A stretch of DNA of 64,000 nt from Haliotis asinina (GCF_037392515.1 NC_090285.1:7508501-7572500); one strand, 5' to 3'; counted from the first letter of the stretch, positions 1 through 12,384 are shown. The notes: generated by a model not told the origin, from the sequence alone. A program made the numbers and translations.

Positions 1-283
1 CTCCGATGACTTGCATCTACAAATATGTTCATCACATGTGAATTCACGTACTTCATGTGTCACCTGCATCATTGGGACAGCCCTCGTGTTCAAACAAATG
101 AACGTTTACATATCTCTTGTAAAAACACCTGGGAGGTCAACCGTCAGCCTGCATCTGTCCATCACATTGGTTGAGATTGGTTTCACGTCACTGTATTCCA
201 GTCATATGACGACCTGCCAGCCTGGTTCGATAAAAATCCCAGGAAGATGCAGATAATAAGTGCTGAATAAACGGACTTTCCTA
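1..283. other. Unassigned sequence
   Basis: No gene, repeat or RNA signal recognised. A short open frame here has no homology that I can see and no splice context. Confidence 0.4.
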
Positions 284-390
284 GGAACCTTTCATAATTT
301 ATGGCTGGGGATTGGGGTGGGAGCTTGGGTTGGGCTGGGTTGGTGGGGTTTGATGATTCAACCTCCTGTCCATAAATTATGAACGGTCTC
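284..390. mobile_element. Fold-back element with G-rich core
   Basis: A perfect 14-bp inverted repeat, TTCATAATTTATGG at 291-304 and its complement at 370-383, flanks a core with seven G-runs of 3-4 (about 307-347) separated by 1-5 bases. That core fits the G-quadruplex motif on the + strand. Partial pairing continues outward from the arms. The layout resembles a miniature inverted-repeat element; no target duplication is clear. Confidence 0.5.
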
Positions 391-454
391 CTGCTTCCAA
401 TGCGATACGAAGGGATACTGAAGCGTGGGTTAAAATCACTTTGAAATGTACTCT

Positions 455-565
455 AGGGGCTAGAGTTTCGAATCTCTCTTAGCGCTAAGATAGTCGTAAG
501 TTAATGTTAATGTCTGGCAGTTACGACTATCTTAGCGCTAAGAGAGATTCGAAAATCTAGACCCA
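455..565. mobile_element. Palindromic MITE (34-bp perfect arms)
   Basis: Arms 466-499 and 521-554 are perfect 34-bp complements around a 21-nt loop and contain the internal palindrome TTAGCGCTAA. Weaker pairing extends to about 455 and 565. A related copy with a diverged right arm lies at 31933-32010, so this is a dispersed fold-back family. Confidence 0.75.
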
Positions 566-1097
566 GTTTCATAAGTGCATGCCAGCGTCATGCGGGAAGC
601 TAGCTCGACGCTGCACAGGACGCTCCGTAAATAGCTGCTGATGTGTACCTTAATCACTCACTCACTTCCCTGTACAAAGCGTACGCATCACAGGTCGTTG
701 GTTTGCGGCGAGTATTTATGTAATTATAAGTTACCATGTTTACAAAGCTTGAATGATGGCAGCTTTTGGAGCGACGTTTATGACGCTGGGTCTCCGTTGG
801 CAAGGAAACCGTTCAACAAGTATTGAAAGGGTACACGGAAAGATGAGATGGTACTGTGACTGTAACCTGAATTGTCCACATCCCAGGGAGCTGAGAATGG
901 TAGTAAGGCTAAATAAAAAAGTGAAATGTTTCTCGGGCATCGGCGCGTCACTTTTATTTGTACTCGTAAGTTTTTATTGTCATTTGTTTTTATTGCCCGA
1001 TCATCCATTTGTCCTTTATAAGAATGAGTGTCTGTAAGAACGAGTCTGACTGAATAAACAACTCATTAACTCGAACTAAACTTCCCAAGCTGAATTT

Positions 1098-1100
<3 letters not shown>
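566..1100. other. Unassigned sequence
   Basis: Short overlapping open frames in several registers, none with recognisable domains or splice context. Nothing identified. Confidence 0.4.

Positions 1101-1140
<40 letters not shown>
1101..1140. repeat. (GA)n microsatellite
   Basis: About 20 AG dinucleotides with one AAA interruption near 1131. Confidence 0.95.
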
Positions 1141-1141
<1 letters not shown>

Positions 1142-1206
1142 TTTTTATGCAGCCTAATGCAGGGCTGTGAGAATACATCAGTTGGGGGATAAAGTGCATT
1201 ATTATC

Positions 1207-1316
1207 ATGAGTGAGTGAGTGTGTCAAGGCGTGAAACACGAAATAGACTTGCAACCATGTAAACAATGGACCCAGTCTTCAGCGTGACCACATAACGAGT
1301 AGGCTACCCCACCGTC
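1207..1316 (-). mobile_element. SINE-A remnant
   Basis: Begins with a GAGTGAGTGAGTG tail and ends in the family's antisense tRNA-like head (CTTCAGCGTGACC, then AGGCTACCCCACCGTC). The middle is diverged or deleted. Confidence 0.6.
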
Positions 1317-1554
1317 TTCTTAATAGTGACCATGTGCCGGACAAACAGCAAACTTTGCATCTGTCGCTGGAGCATAAAAATGTAAGTGCTAGCTTTTTGA
1401 ACCAGTCAGGTCAACATGTTTCCTTAAATACTCCGAATGCCGTTATCTGCAGGGCGGAATGTAGACAATGCGTATTATCTCTGCTCGACTTCATGTTTGC
1501 TTTGTCTAGCCAACTCACGACACATTGTATTTCAGCATAGAGACCGCTGACGTG

Positions 1555-1600
1555 AACTTGGGCCAGATAATCCGGTGATTGAGATCATGAGCAACAACCC
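1555..1600 (-). mobile_element. SINE-B fragment
   Basis: Short match to the SINE-B interior: GGGCCAGATAATCC followed by a copy of ATCATGAGCA. Confidence 0.45.
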
Positions 1601-1716
1601 AACCGTCGTACCAACCCGGGCCCATCCATCCAACCAACAAAGTCTGCTCAAACGACAAGGGTAGGATGCGAGGATGACTTTGCGAAGAAAAAATAATTAA
1701 AACATGTATTTTTAGA

Positions 1717-1784
1717 TGACCCCCGACTCGAAATGCTTCAGAGTCAACGGATCATGACTGTGAAGCATTTCATGTCGGGGGTCA
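1717..1784. repeat. Inverted repeat / hairpin
   Basis: Arms 1717-1740 and 1761-1784 are complementary over 24 bp with two mismatches (TGACCCCCGAC at the outer end), with a 20-nt loop. Possibly a small fold-back element. Confidence 0.65.
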
Positions 1785-2135
1785 ACTCAAATTTTCTATA
1801 GTTTTTTAAAATCTTTAATCCGCGCAATGACACGAGTGCTTGTATTAAGATGGTGGGTGCATTTCTTACCCGGAACTGCCGCATTAAATGTACCATATAA
1901 AATATCCCTTAGACATGGGCTGAGGTAGTATCAACGCTGTGAATTATCTTGTTTGCTTAGATTTCAACAGTAAGATTGGATTCATGTTTTTTCTGTCTGT
2001 AGGGTGAGGGATTCAGAGGATTCGCTTGTTCGGCGCCATGCCTGATTCTTGTAAGTCAAGCAAGTGGTGCGATCGGACACATTTTCATCCGATAGACGTC
2101 CAGAAATGGTTCCCTCTGACATCATGATTTCCACA

Positions 2136-2300
2136 GAGTGAGTGAGTGAACGAGAAATGGTTTTACGTAACGTCTAGCCTTTTGGCAGAATCACCAAAAG
2201 TGGACGTCACAACTGTTACATCATCCATCCTGGGAATCGAACTTGGACCTTAGATTTGAAGAACGAACACCTTCCCCACTCGGCTACTACACTCGGCTAT
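2136..2300 (-). mobile_element. Diverged SINE-A
   Basis: GAGTGAGTGAG tail, a TTTTACGTAACG block, GGGAATCGAACTTGGACC (B-box complement) and CTCGGCTACTAC (A-box complement) occur in the family order. Substantially diverged, so an old insertion. Confidence 0.55.
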
Positions 2301-4200
2301 TATACATAGCAAGCTAGTGCCCTGTATCCTTGTGCATACATTCTCGTAGCCGCACACACACACACTGGAAGACGTAAATATAGTCGATATCATGATATGT
2401 CGTTAATGAGGATGTCATTTATGCGTCAACATTTCACGGACGCCGGCTGTATCACACGCTGAGGACACTCGCCCTTTTTTTCATCAGTCTCGCGGCGACG
2501 ACAGCAACCCGCCACCACCACTCACATGACCGACGTCATTTAATGGTGATAGACAACCTGAGCGGTTACAGAGGAATCCATTGAGATGCACTGAGACAGA
2601 TAGGGGAGAGCTACCGCAAGGTCCGACTTCACCATTGCAGGGCGCGTGCCTGGCTCGCGCTACTGCGCGTCTGACGTCACGAAACCAAACACCGGTGCCA
2701 GGATCGCCCAATAAGTACTGCAGGCTGCTTCGGGTGCTCAGCAATCTAACGGTAACGATACAGCACTGTCCGTTCGTCCGTCTGTGTTTTCCAAGATTCA
2801 TATGAGCAGTGTTCACCGTTACAATCAAGGAAGGACAAACTTGTAGCATTTGCTAGAGGTTTGTGGATGTTTCGAGAGAGGAGCTAGTTTGAACTGGGGA
2901 CGAAACCGACAGGTGATCCGGGAACCCTACGCCTTACAGAAGAAGGTTGTGTCTTCAGTGGATCTTACTTCCCTTCTCTTGATACCAGTACCTCAAGCAG
3001 GCGGAGAGGTATGTACGCCCATAGTACCCGGGAATAGTTGTGATTATGTATTACCTTTGTCAGACCAGGTAAAGAAGTGTGTATCTGTGTTCTCTCAAAC
3101 AGGCCATCGTAGACTATTGTCAGGAATCTCAGGCAGATAGACGGAGCTATGAAGGCCCCTCTGGCACGTTTACAGGTGGGGGGATAAATCTAGGGGAACA
3201 GTCTACTAAACCACATTCTCGTTCTCATGTTATGTTATAATATGGAATTGTTCTGAGAAATTAATTGTTATATTAGACTTTACTACTTGAGAAATATGTC
3301 TTGACGCGACTTAAAAAAGAAGTTTGATTAGGCCCCAATATATGCATTTTTCAAAAACTGTAACATTTGTCTTATCACAGTAGATTGTTAATAATGTTGT
3401 ATGATATACATATCTAGGTGACGCAGTGTTCTGAGCAAGCCTCTTGCTGTAGGCTCTTACACGCAAAAGCAGATTCATCTCGCGATAATATTGTCATTGA
3501 ATTTACCAGTGTGGAGTCAGATTGGTGTGTATGACCCGTGTCATATGAAATTATAAAGGCGTATTCCCAGAACACGACACATGCTGTGCAATCTAGACAC
3601 TGGTATAGGTCACGTAACAAACAACACAGTCTGTGTAAAACATGTACAGGGTCTGGATCTCTGTGTGGTAGTTAACGAGATACTGTTTTCATATGACCTC
3701 CACTGCAGTCCTGCGGAGCGTCTGTCCTGAGAACGAAAAGCCTGAGTTAAGATCCCTTTATACAGTATACCGTGTGACGTTAAACTGATACTTGTTGTTA
3801 CCTTGGCTGGTGTGGGGCATTAATATGATTAGATGACGACAGATTGTGGTGGAGTCAGGATAGTGTGTTTAGTGTTTCTTTGTGGAGTTTCTATGGTAAA
3901 CTGTGACATAGTGTCTCAGTGATCCACCACCAGCACATCGGCATAAATCCGGTCTAGTACCCACACGCACACACGCACACACGCACGCACTCACACATAC
4001 GTAGATGCACGTCGCTTAAAAAGATGGATAATTCCAGAGTATCATGTGGGTACTTTCTTTTGTACATCAGTTCAGTATTCCTGGACCTCAGTGAGAGCAT
4101 ATACCCGTGAATATACATTGTCACCTGACTACCTGTCTATATGATTGTTGTTTGTTGTACAGCGTCATAGCTGTAATTGTCTACATGTATCACAGTGAAA
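2301..4200. other. Unassigned sequence
   Basis: No gene or known repeat identified. A CA-rich simple repeat with CG steps lies at about 3962-4000. Open frames at 2484-2849 (-) and 2850-3140 (+) show no recognisable domain or splice signals and are not called. Confidence 0.35.
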
Positions 4201-4202
4201 AC

Positions 4203-4378
4203 AATCGACTCTGGACCGGCTAATCCAGCGATTGATTATTATGAGCAAGCAGTCACACCTACGGATACAAAGTCACTCAAGCCAGCCGTCGAAATTGGCC
4301 ACTCAATCGGTTTAGTCACCTGCATTGACATGCATAGGCTGCTGTGGATCAGTTCTAACCCAGAATCTCCAACTGGGT
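4203..4378 (-). mobile_element. Diverged SINE-B
   Basis: Follows the SINE-B order: GACTCTGGACC, AATCCAGCGATTGAT, ATGAGCA, then diverged CAAGCCAGC and CCACTCAATC blocks, ending near GATCAGTTCTAACCC. Confidence 0.5.
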
Positions 4379-4514
4379 AGCGTGCCTTGAGTATTTATTT
4401 CCGCACATTACATATCACGAGCATCACTTAATGCACTCATGGTTTCATGAAAATGTGTGTTTACGTAACACAATAATGAGGAGTAATGTGGTCTCTGTCT
4501 TCACGAAACATGCA

Positions 4515-5700
4515 TTGTACGTCTCCATTTACGTGAAGGAATTGTGTCTCTTAGAATAAAGAGAACTCTGTTTACATGAAGGAATTGTGTCTCTTAGAGT
4601 AAGGAGGTCTCTGATTATGTGACGGAATTGTGTCTCTTAGATTAAGGAGGTCTCTGTTTACACGAAGGAATTGTGTCTCTTAGAGTGAGGAGGACTGTTT
4701 ACATGAAGGAGTTGTATCTCTTAGAGTAAAGGGAACTTTGTTTACGTGAAGGAATTGTGTCTCTTGGAGTAAGGAGGTCTCTGTTTACATGAAGGAATTG
4801 TGTCTCTTGGAGTAAGGAGGTCTCTGTTTACGTGAAGGAATTGTGTCTCTTATAGTGAGGAGGTCTCTGTTTACATGAAGGAATTGTGTCTCTTAGAGTA
4901 AGGAGGTCTCTGATTATGTGACGGAATTGTGTCTCCTAGATTAAGGAGGTCTCTGTTTACACGAAGGAATTGTGTCTCTTATAGTGAATAGGACACTGTT
5001 TACATGAAGGAATTGTGTCTCTTGGAGTAAGGAGAACTCTGTTTACGTGAAGGAATTGTGCCTCTTATAGTAAGGAGGTCTTGTCTGCACTCATCATGTA
5101 ATGTAGGTCTGTGTATATTGAATGAATCGTGTCTGTTGGAGTAAGGAGGTATCTGTTTACATGAAGGCATTGTGTCTCTAACGGGTTTCTGAAGCAGTTT
5201 TTTCTTTTGAAATAATGATGTCTGTTTACCTGATGGAATTATGTCTAGTAAAGTAACGAGGTCTCCATTTACCTGATGGAATTGAGTCTCTTGGAGTAAT
5301 GAGGTCTGTTTACCTGATGGAATTATGTCTAGTAAAGTAACGAGGTCTCCATTTACCGGATGGAATTGTGCCTCTTGGGGTAATGGGGTCTTCATTTACC
5401 TGATGGAACTGTGTCTCTTGGAGTAATGGGGTCTGTTTACCTGATGGAATTATGTCTAGTAAAGTAACGAGGTCTCCATTTACCTGATGGAATTGTGTCT
5501 CCTGGAGTAATGAGGTGTCCATTTACCTGATGGAATTGTGTCAAATGGAGTAATGGGGTCTGTTTACCTGATGGAATTATGTCTAGTTGAGTAATCAGGT
5601 GTCTGTTTACCTGATGGAATTGTGTCTATTTTAGTAAATTGGTCTCTGTTTACCTAATGGAACTGTGTCTTTTGGAGTAATGAGGTCTTGTTTTCACACA
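4515..5700. repeat. 43-bp satellite array
   Basis: About 27 tandem units of about 43 bp built on GGAATTGTGTCTCTTAGAG and GGAGGTCTCTGTTTAC. In the second half, units alternate between a GGAATTATGTCTAGTAAAG type and a GTCTCTTGGAGTAATG type, giving an 84-bp higher-order period (5231 to 5315). A boundary sequence (CATCATGTAATGTAGGTCTG) occurs at about 5092 and again at about 5699, 607 bp apart, so the array is two adjacent blocks ending in the same flank. Open frames on the minus strand here are by-products. Confidence 0.9.
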
Positions 5701-5724
5701 TCATGTAATGTAGGTCTGTGTATC

Positions 5725-6425
5725 CAAGCGATAATGTGTCCTTGTGTTGATTGCGCATCTCACTGCAGTATGTGATCATGGACGGACAGTTGTGGAGAAG
5801 GAGATAGCATTCTCGTCCAACTGTCTCATCCTGTTACTGCAATAAAAGATGCAATTAATCTCCCCAAACCTCCAATAATCTGTGTGTAGAGCACAGTTTC
5901 CGTAGCACGGACATACTGCTGTAAAACCAGCTCATTAGTTTTGTTCACCTTCTACCCTGTGAACAGAGCGTTGTTCGTATATCGGTAATGAACGTGTAAT
6001 GGATGTTTTATGTTTGTTTTTATAAACGACACCTGTGAAATGATTACCACAGTGAGTGCCATTTTGAAATGCAATGCCCCTCAACGTGCAGCACCAGCGT
6101 TAGGAGAAGATGTGAGTGTTATCGCCTGCTCCACAGCCGCGCATCAGGGTGAACTCATAATCCCGTTAGCCAAGATCCTGTTATCAACTGCACTTGGGAT
6201 ATTTGAGAAACGTCTCTAGTAATCTTGTAGGAAACATTCTAACCTAAGGCAGTAAAGATATCTCGGTTTGTGAAGAAATCGTTACAGTGTGCTGCAAGTG
6301 TTGCCTCTTGCTTTATCCGAATTTATTCGAATATGTTCAGTTTTCTTTATGTTTATTGTCGCACTAAAGAACTTTCTAACTATGTCACAGCATTCTGCAA
6401 ATAATAAAGTCTAAACCAAACAATC
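5725..6425. other. Unassigned sequence
   Basis: Nothing identified. A short open frame at 6010-6219 lacks homology or splice support. Confidence 0.35.
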
Positions 6426-6427
6426 AA

Positions 6428-6566
6428 CACCAAGTCCAGATAATGACTGATGTCATGAACATCGGTCAATCATGATTAAGTCAGCTTGTCGGATTGATCC
6501 CAATACTCGCCTCATCCGACAGGCATGGTTGCTACAGACCAGTTGTAACCCGTATCTCCATGGAGT
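6428..6566 (-). mobile_element. Diverged SINE-B
   Basis: GTCCAGATAATGACTGATGTCATGAAC, a CAATACTCGCCTCATCCGACAGGCATGG block and TAACCCGTATCTCC follow the SINE-B order with many substitutions. Confidence 0.5.
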
Positions 6567-7365
6567 TTTGTCAGTATGATTTGACAGTGTTGCCAAGATG
6601 ACAATGTCACGTGTAATCATTTCAGTGATGACATTGTTACATCAGACGTATCACATGTAACTTAGTCAGGATATTTCAGGTTATTCGGCAACGTTATACA
6701 ATACTGTAAACCCCCAACAACACGATGTATCAGATTATTGATGGGCATTTAGAAGTTGGAAGCTAACATACAAATGTACAGTACAGATGTACAACTTCTT
6801 AATTATTTACATCAAGTCGTTGAAGGGCAATTTCTTGCTCCCTTCATAAGGTGAATAACTCGATATATCGTCTATGACACCGAGAATTTGCTGTGTGAAG
6901 TTATGCCCCTTTAAAGTACCAGGAACAGCTGGGTGTGGTTTAGTACCAGATGGTTATTGATTGTGGTTTTAAGTGAAATACGTTTCAACCTGTTACCGCT
7001 ATAGGCTATCCGTAACGGTTTCAATGGAAGTTGATTATAACATGAATTATATATCATATCCACATTCAGTTATGAACAGCTGCTGACTGACCTTGACACA
7101 CGGCACAATGTGACGACAAGCCTACTGACGTTATGCCATATATATTCCTAACACGGGGAAACGTGGGGATGCTGTTGCAATGGAATACGATACAGGTGCA
7201 ATACGATCATCGCTTTAAGTGTAGATTGGTTAGGGCTGAAAGGGGTCATAGCTATTGATAATTAAATATCTTAGGTCAGTGATCTGCCATCATGGACAGT
7301 GTGTCTGGTAAATGGGCTGTTTTAACCGCTTTTTCTTAATGATCATTAACATCCTTTAAAAGTTC
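6567..7365. other. Unassigned sequence
   Basis: AT-rich non-coding sequence with no identifiable feature. Confidence 0.35.
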
Positions 7366-7367
7366 AG

Positions 7368-8405
7368 TATACACATTTATTGTATCATTCACTGGGAATG
7401 TCATACAATCGGTAGATGTTCATAGTATTGTTCACTGGGAATGTCATACAATCGGTAGATGTTCATAGTATTGTTCACTGGGAATGTCATACAATTGGTA
7501 GATGTTCGTCGTATCGTTCATTTGGAATGTCATACAATCGGTAGATGCTCATTGTATCACTCACTGACATGTCATACAATTGGTAGATGTTCATTGTATC
7601 GTTCGCTGGGAGTCTTATACAGTTGCTAGATGTTCATAATTTCGTTCACAGGGAATGGCCACAATCGTTAGATGTTCATTGTCATACAAGTGGTAGATAT
7701 TCATTGTATTTTGTATAGTTGTTCATTTTATCGTTCACTGGAAATCTCTACATACAGTTGATAAATGTTCATTGCATCGTTCACTGGGAATGTGAGACAA
7801 TTGGTAGATCTTCATTGTATCGTTCACTGAGAATGTTGCAGATGTTAATAGTATCGTCGCTTGGCATGTCATACAATTGGTACAGATTCACAGTATCGTT
7901 CACTGGGAGTGCCATACAGCTGGTCGATGTTCACAGTATCGTTTACCGGGAATGTCATGCATTTTGTAGATGGTCGTATCGTTCACTGGGAATGGCATAC
8001 AATCGGTAGGTGTTCATAGTATAGTTCACTGGGCATGTAATAGAATTGGCTGATGCTCACAATATCGTTCGCTGGGAATGCTTTACAGTGGCTAGCTATT
8101 CATGGCATCGTTCACAGTGAATGTTATACAACTGGTAGATGTTCGTAGTATCGTTCAGAGGGAGTGTCATACAACTGGTTTATGTTCACAGTATCGTTGA
8201 CAGTGAATGTCATACAGTCGGTAGATGTTCATAGTATCATTCATAGGGCATACAATTGATAGATATTCATTGTATCGTGTAGTGTTTCACTGTATCATTC
8301 TCTGAGAAACTCTGCATACAGTTGGTAGATGTTTATTGTAGCTTTCATTGTGAATTTCAACATACAACTGGTAGATGTTCATTGCATCGTTCACCAGAAG
8401 TGTGT
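7368..8405. repeat. Second 43-bp satellite array
   Basis: About 24 degenerate tandem units of about 43 bp based on GTTCACTGGGAATGTCATAC and CGGTAGATGTTCATAGTATC. The first units are nearly identical; later ones are eroded or truncated. The unit is unrelated in sequence to the array at 4515-5700 despite the equal length. Confidence 0.88.
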
Positions 8406-8846
8406 ACATACAGACGCATATACTCTACATATTGGTATGATTTACTGATTTTCAATATAACACAGGGCTCCATCTCCGAATGGTAACTGTAAACATTCGC
8501 GCAATGAACATCACTGGAGGACATCAACTGGCCAAAAAGCCATTCTCCGCCTTTAAGCCGAACTCATACCTCATTCAGTATTCTGTAACAACACCAAGTA
8601 TGACGTCATCAATGCTGCTATAGAAACTACATGCTCACGTGACAAGCCATGGTGGTGGCCAACAGTATCTGGTGTTTTGTAAACAGGAGCAAGTGCAGCA
8701 CACGTGTCTGGCTCAGCAGGAGCTGAGTGGTCAGTGAACTTTTATCATGCCACACTAACGAACAGAAACTCTGAACACGTTGGGAACCTGTGCTTCATTA
8801 CCACAACTGCAGTTATATGAATGGTATCACGATAGGTAGATAGATG
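8406..8846. other. Unassigned sequence
   Basis: Nothing identified between the satellite and the SINE-A at 8848. Confidence 0.35.
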
Positions 8847-8847
8847 C

Positions 8848-9076
<229 letters not shown>

Positions 9077-9118
<42 letters not shown>

Positions 9119-9147
9119 GAGAGAGGTGGACAGAGAGTGATAGGGGG
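9077..9147. repeat. (GA)n plus duplicated flank
   Basis: A second GA run (about 9077-9126) is followed by GAGAGAGGTGGACAGAGAGT, the same flank that follows the first run at 9002-9021. This indicates local duplication or unequal exchange through the SINE. Confidence 0.8.
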
Positions 9148-9625
9148 AGGACAGAGAAACATGGATATGATTGTCATCGAACCATGGTATACATTTAATA
9201 ACCCACTGGAACTAGTGGATGTCGGTAATACACTTCTCCCACAAAGGACAGCTGTAGTTGTCATGGAAACCATAACACTGCCAAATGGAAATAAAATAAC
9301 CATATCCACTGTCAGGTCCAATATCATCCTGACTCATGTTCCAATTATCAACACGGTAATTGAGTTATCTGAGAGTGGTCAAGTTTTACGTTGACGGAGA
9401 CATCTACCAATGACCTTTCACACTTTCAAAGGGGGAAAGGTCAAGGCTGCTAACGATCATGCTGTACAACGTTGACGTTCACAAAACGCTCATTAGAACG
9501 TCTCGCGGTCATGGAGGACGAGACTGGACCTCATTATCGTCAGAGAACATGACATTAGCTCGCGTTTATTAACCCTGTGATGACGTTTCCAACGCAACTG
9601 ACGCCTCTGATGAAATGACGTGAAG
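9148..9625. other. Unassigned sequence
   Basis: The open frame 9137-9394 begins in the repeat flank and shows no recognisable domain. Nothing identified. Confidence 0.35.
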
Positions 9626-9730
9626 TTGATTTCTATTTAACGCCGTACTCAGAAATATTTTACTGTCTGTAAATAATTGATCCTGGACAAACCAGACAAT
9701 CCAGGGATTAATATTATGAGCATCGAAGCC
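9626..9730 (-). mobile_element. SINE-B 3' fragment
   Basis: ATTTAACGCCGTACTCAGAAATATTT, CTGTAAATAATTGATCCTGGAC and CAATCCAGGGATT-ATGAGCATCGA follow the tail half of SINE-B. The tRNA-like head is missing. Confidence 0.7.
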
Positions 9731-9765
9731 AGGTAAACGTGCACGCACTTAAAGCTGTTTGGGCT

Positions 9766-9850
9766 TCACGCATTGTACCCATATGGGCAATCGAAGCGGG
9801 GTCAGTCCAAAGCTTTCAACGTTTAACCACTAGAATGCCCCATCGTACCT
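9766..9850 (-). mobile_element. SINE-A head fragment
   Basis: GGGCTTCACGCATTGTACCC, GGGCAATCGAAGCGGG (B-box region) and GTTTAACCACTAGAATGCCCC (A-box region). Adjacent to the SINE-B fragment, suggesting nested or sequential insertion. Confidence 0.65.
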
Positions 9851-9882
9851 CATCCTTCATGAAGATAAATTAAATGTGCATT

Positions 9883-9937
9883 TTTTTCTCTTTTTTCAAT
9901 TTTTTATCTTTCTTTCTTTTTTTTTTTTTTTTTGAGG
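9883..9937. repeat. T-rich low complexity
   Basis: T/C-rich run including 18 consecutive T at about 9917-9934. Confidence 0.8.
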
Positions 9938-11565
9938 ATGAAATTGCTACTTTAACACTCATTACGTAACATGTAATGAATGTAGCAGTAAAATTTCGTA
10001 AAAACATTCATTTCTTCACAGATTTTGTTCAAATTTGAAATACTTGTTAGTCATAAGATCTAAAAACAATATATGATTTTAAAAAAAATATTGTCCAAAC
10101 AGTGATTCGGACCCCTGTGGATTTACCTATAAAGAATAGACCCTGCATTTTTGGCTTGGCATAGTCAGTAGGTCTAGATTCCTGCAATGCCTGGAATCAG
10201 AAAAACTGTCACAATATCTCTGAAAGATATGTTATGGAGATATTTTGATCGATTTTCTGCTAATTTCTCTGTCTTGAGCCCATTTCAGTGACTGCCGATT
10301 CTACCGAACATTTCACCCGACCCACAGGTTTCAATCCGGGAGTCAACACAATGGTCAAGTTGATATGGTACCAATTTTCGAATTCCATTAGTTGTATTGG
10401 TTTGCTACGTAGCCAAGCAAACTGCAACAAATGCAGCGGATTAAACCATGCTCACTCATGAAGGATAACTGGGTACCAATATGATAGAAGTGCCCGTGTT
10501 TGTTCACATGTAGTTTACATGGAAACACGGTTTGACTGAGCCCGGTGAAGTTCAGTAACCTCAGATAGAACCCCTTCATCTCCATGTCGCACTGCACACA
10601 GCGAATTTCTCCAGTAACGACCGTTTGACATTTAAGATATTCCAACAATGTTTTGGTTTTTCATTTCCGTGGAAAAAAGATCAAATTATTCCTGTGTGAA
10701 AAGAGAAGACCCAAGGCAATATTGGTTTTATGTACGTAATGCGATGGTTGCAACGTGAGCATATACAGCGTAAACAGGCAGAGTCTATATATGGAGTGGA
10801 GGTCTTCGTTTGATGTTTATTTCGCCATGCTGCAAGGGCCAGGCTTAACACCAACTCTGTAGGTTAGAGCATAAATCATTTGTTTCATCAGACATTTGCC
10901 AGTACACCAACAACGTCATGTCTTCCAAATTCAAGTTCATTTAGATTATTAGAAAATTCATGCAAGATGAATAAAATATCTTAAATACTATTTTGTCTGA
11001 GTCCGAATATTGCCTCTCAAAATCACCTTATCTCCAAAGGCTCACTTCTATTCTACATTGGAAAATCCTTCTTGGATACACACCGAACATTTATGTAAAG
11101 CTATTTCCTTTTGGTTGATTTAGTTCTTGGTGCTATGAAACCACCGATAAAAACAAAATTTACATTCTATTGCATGCAAGCAATAAATACATTATACATT
11201 GTGACGGTGACACATTGTATACGCTATTCGTAATAATGAAAATGCAATGTCTGACTAATATATGAATACCAATGCAATGAGACTAGACTAATATTTAGGC
11301 TATGAACTTACTCTGAAACTAATAGCGCTATTCAAATAGAAAATGAGTCCTACTGACTTTACGAACGAGTCTGAGGACATCTATGCTTTCTTCAGCTGGA
11401 GAGTTTTCATTAAGCAGTGCAAGCTCCAAGGGGAAATTATATAGGTCTGGGAACGTAGAATCTGCACAGCGAATACACCTTATTACAATTAAGACCTTTA
11501 CTGAATGAACAAAGACGGGGGTAGAGGTAGAAGGCTGGTTCAATTGGACCTTTAAAGCTTTGTAG
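9938..11565. other. Unassigned sequence
   Basis: No gene, SINE or MITE recognised. Open frames on the minus strand at 10388-10648 and 11328-11603 have no domain or splice context. Confidence 0.35.
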
Positions 11566-11569
11566 CCTG

Positions 11570-11722
11570 TGTCACGCTCCCTTGTGCCTTGCCCTTTCTG
11601 CAATGCTAAAGCTCAACGTGAAGCAAGACTAGATTTCCTCAGTTCTGAAGCTCCCTCCTCACTGGGGCCCCTGTCTTTTTCAATTTAAATGGAATTGTCT
11701 TTTCCTTCAAAATTATATGTAT
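11570..11722 (+). mobile_element. MITE-2 copy, partial
   Basis: Family landmarks occur in order: CCCTTTCTGCAATGCTAAAGC, GAAGCAAGACTAGATTTCCTC and a TTTCAATTTAAATGGAATT block. The usual terminal AGTCCCTGAA is degraded. A matching right terminus (ATTCAGAGACTAAGTGTT) lies at about 11970-11988, so the copy may be interrupted by about 250 bp. Confidence 0.6.
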
Positions 11723-12054
11723 TATGTACCATTAAAGAAAAGTATGGGATATTGGACTTAAACGAATGATAAAATGCAAATGATGAAGAAGGAAACAGTG
11801 ATGAAGAGAAAGTAAGTGAAGATGTGACCATTAATTCCATTCCTTTGGAAATGTTTAATTTCTGTGGATATATTTTACTTTTTCTCATACTCATTGGCAT
11901 TGGCTAGTGGTATGTTTGCAAAATAGAATATCCCCTACTTTGTTTGAACGGTATATATGTGTGATCGTATATTCAGAGACTAAGTGTTGCTTGTGGAGAT
12001 GTGGGCTAGAAATGTTAACCTCAAGGAAGTATAGAGGTAGCAGTCAAAGATCAC

Positions 12055-12148
12055 CACACCTTTTAGTTCTCTACATCACGGAATAGGTAACGGGATAAAG
12101 TCACACCTTTTAGTTCTCTACATCACGGAATAGGTAACGGGATAAAGT
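12055..12148. repeat. Exact 47-bp tandem duplication
   Basis: 12055-12101 is repeated without a mismatch at 12102-12148 (starts CACACCTTTTAGTTCTC). Identity implies a recent duplication or a collapsed or duplicated assembly artefact. Confidence 0.95.
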
Positions 12149-12384
12149 GGAATACATACGTGCGTGTCGACGTTGGCGTATTGATAACTATTGCAGTCAG
12201 TCGTCACGGGAGAGCTCACTGACAGGTACAGCAGGAATAGATATGGGACCAGCCTCTGACAGCGCCAGGTTAGCGTGGGCTATCTATCATAATACCGTCA
12301 GACGGATGTTACAGTCACCTTGACCTAGTACTCGTTAGGATGGGCATGGGTCATACTAACGATTAAAAAATATGTTTGATAGAA

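Noticed and set aside
5000..5522. Repetitive 131- and 70-codon minus-strand frames
   Set aside because: Periodic by-products of the 43-bp satellite.
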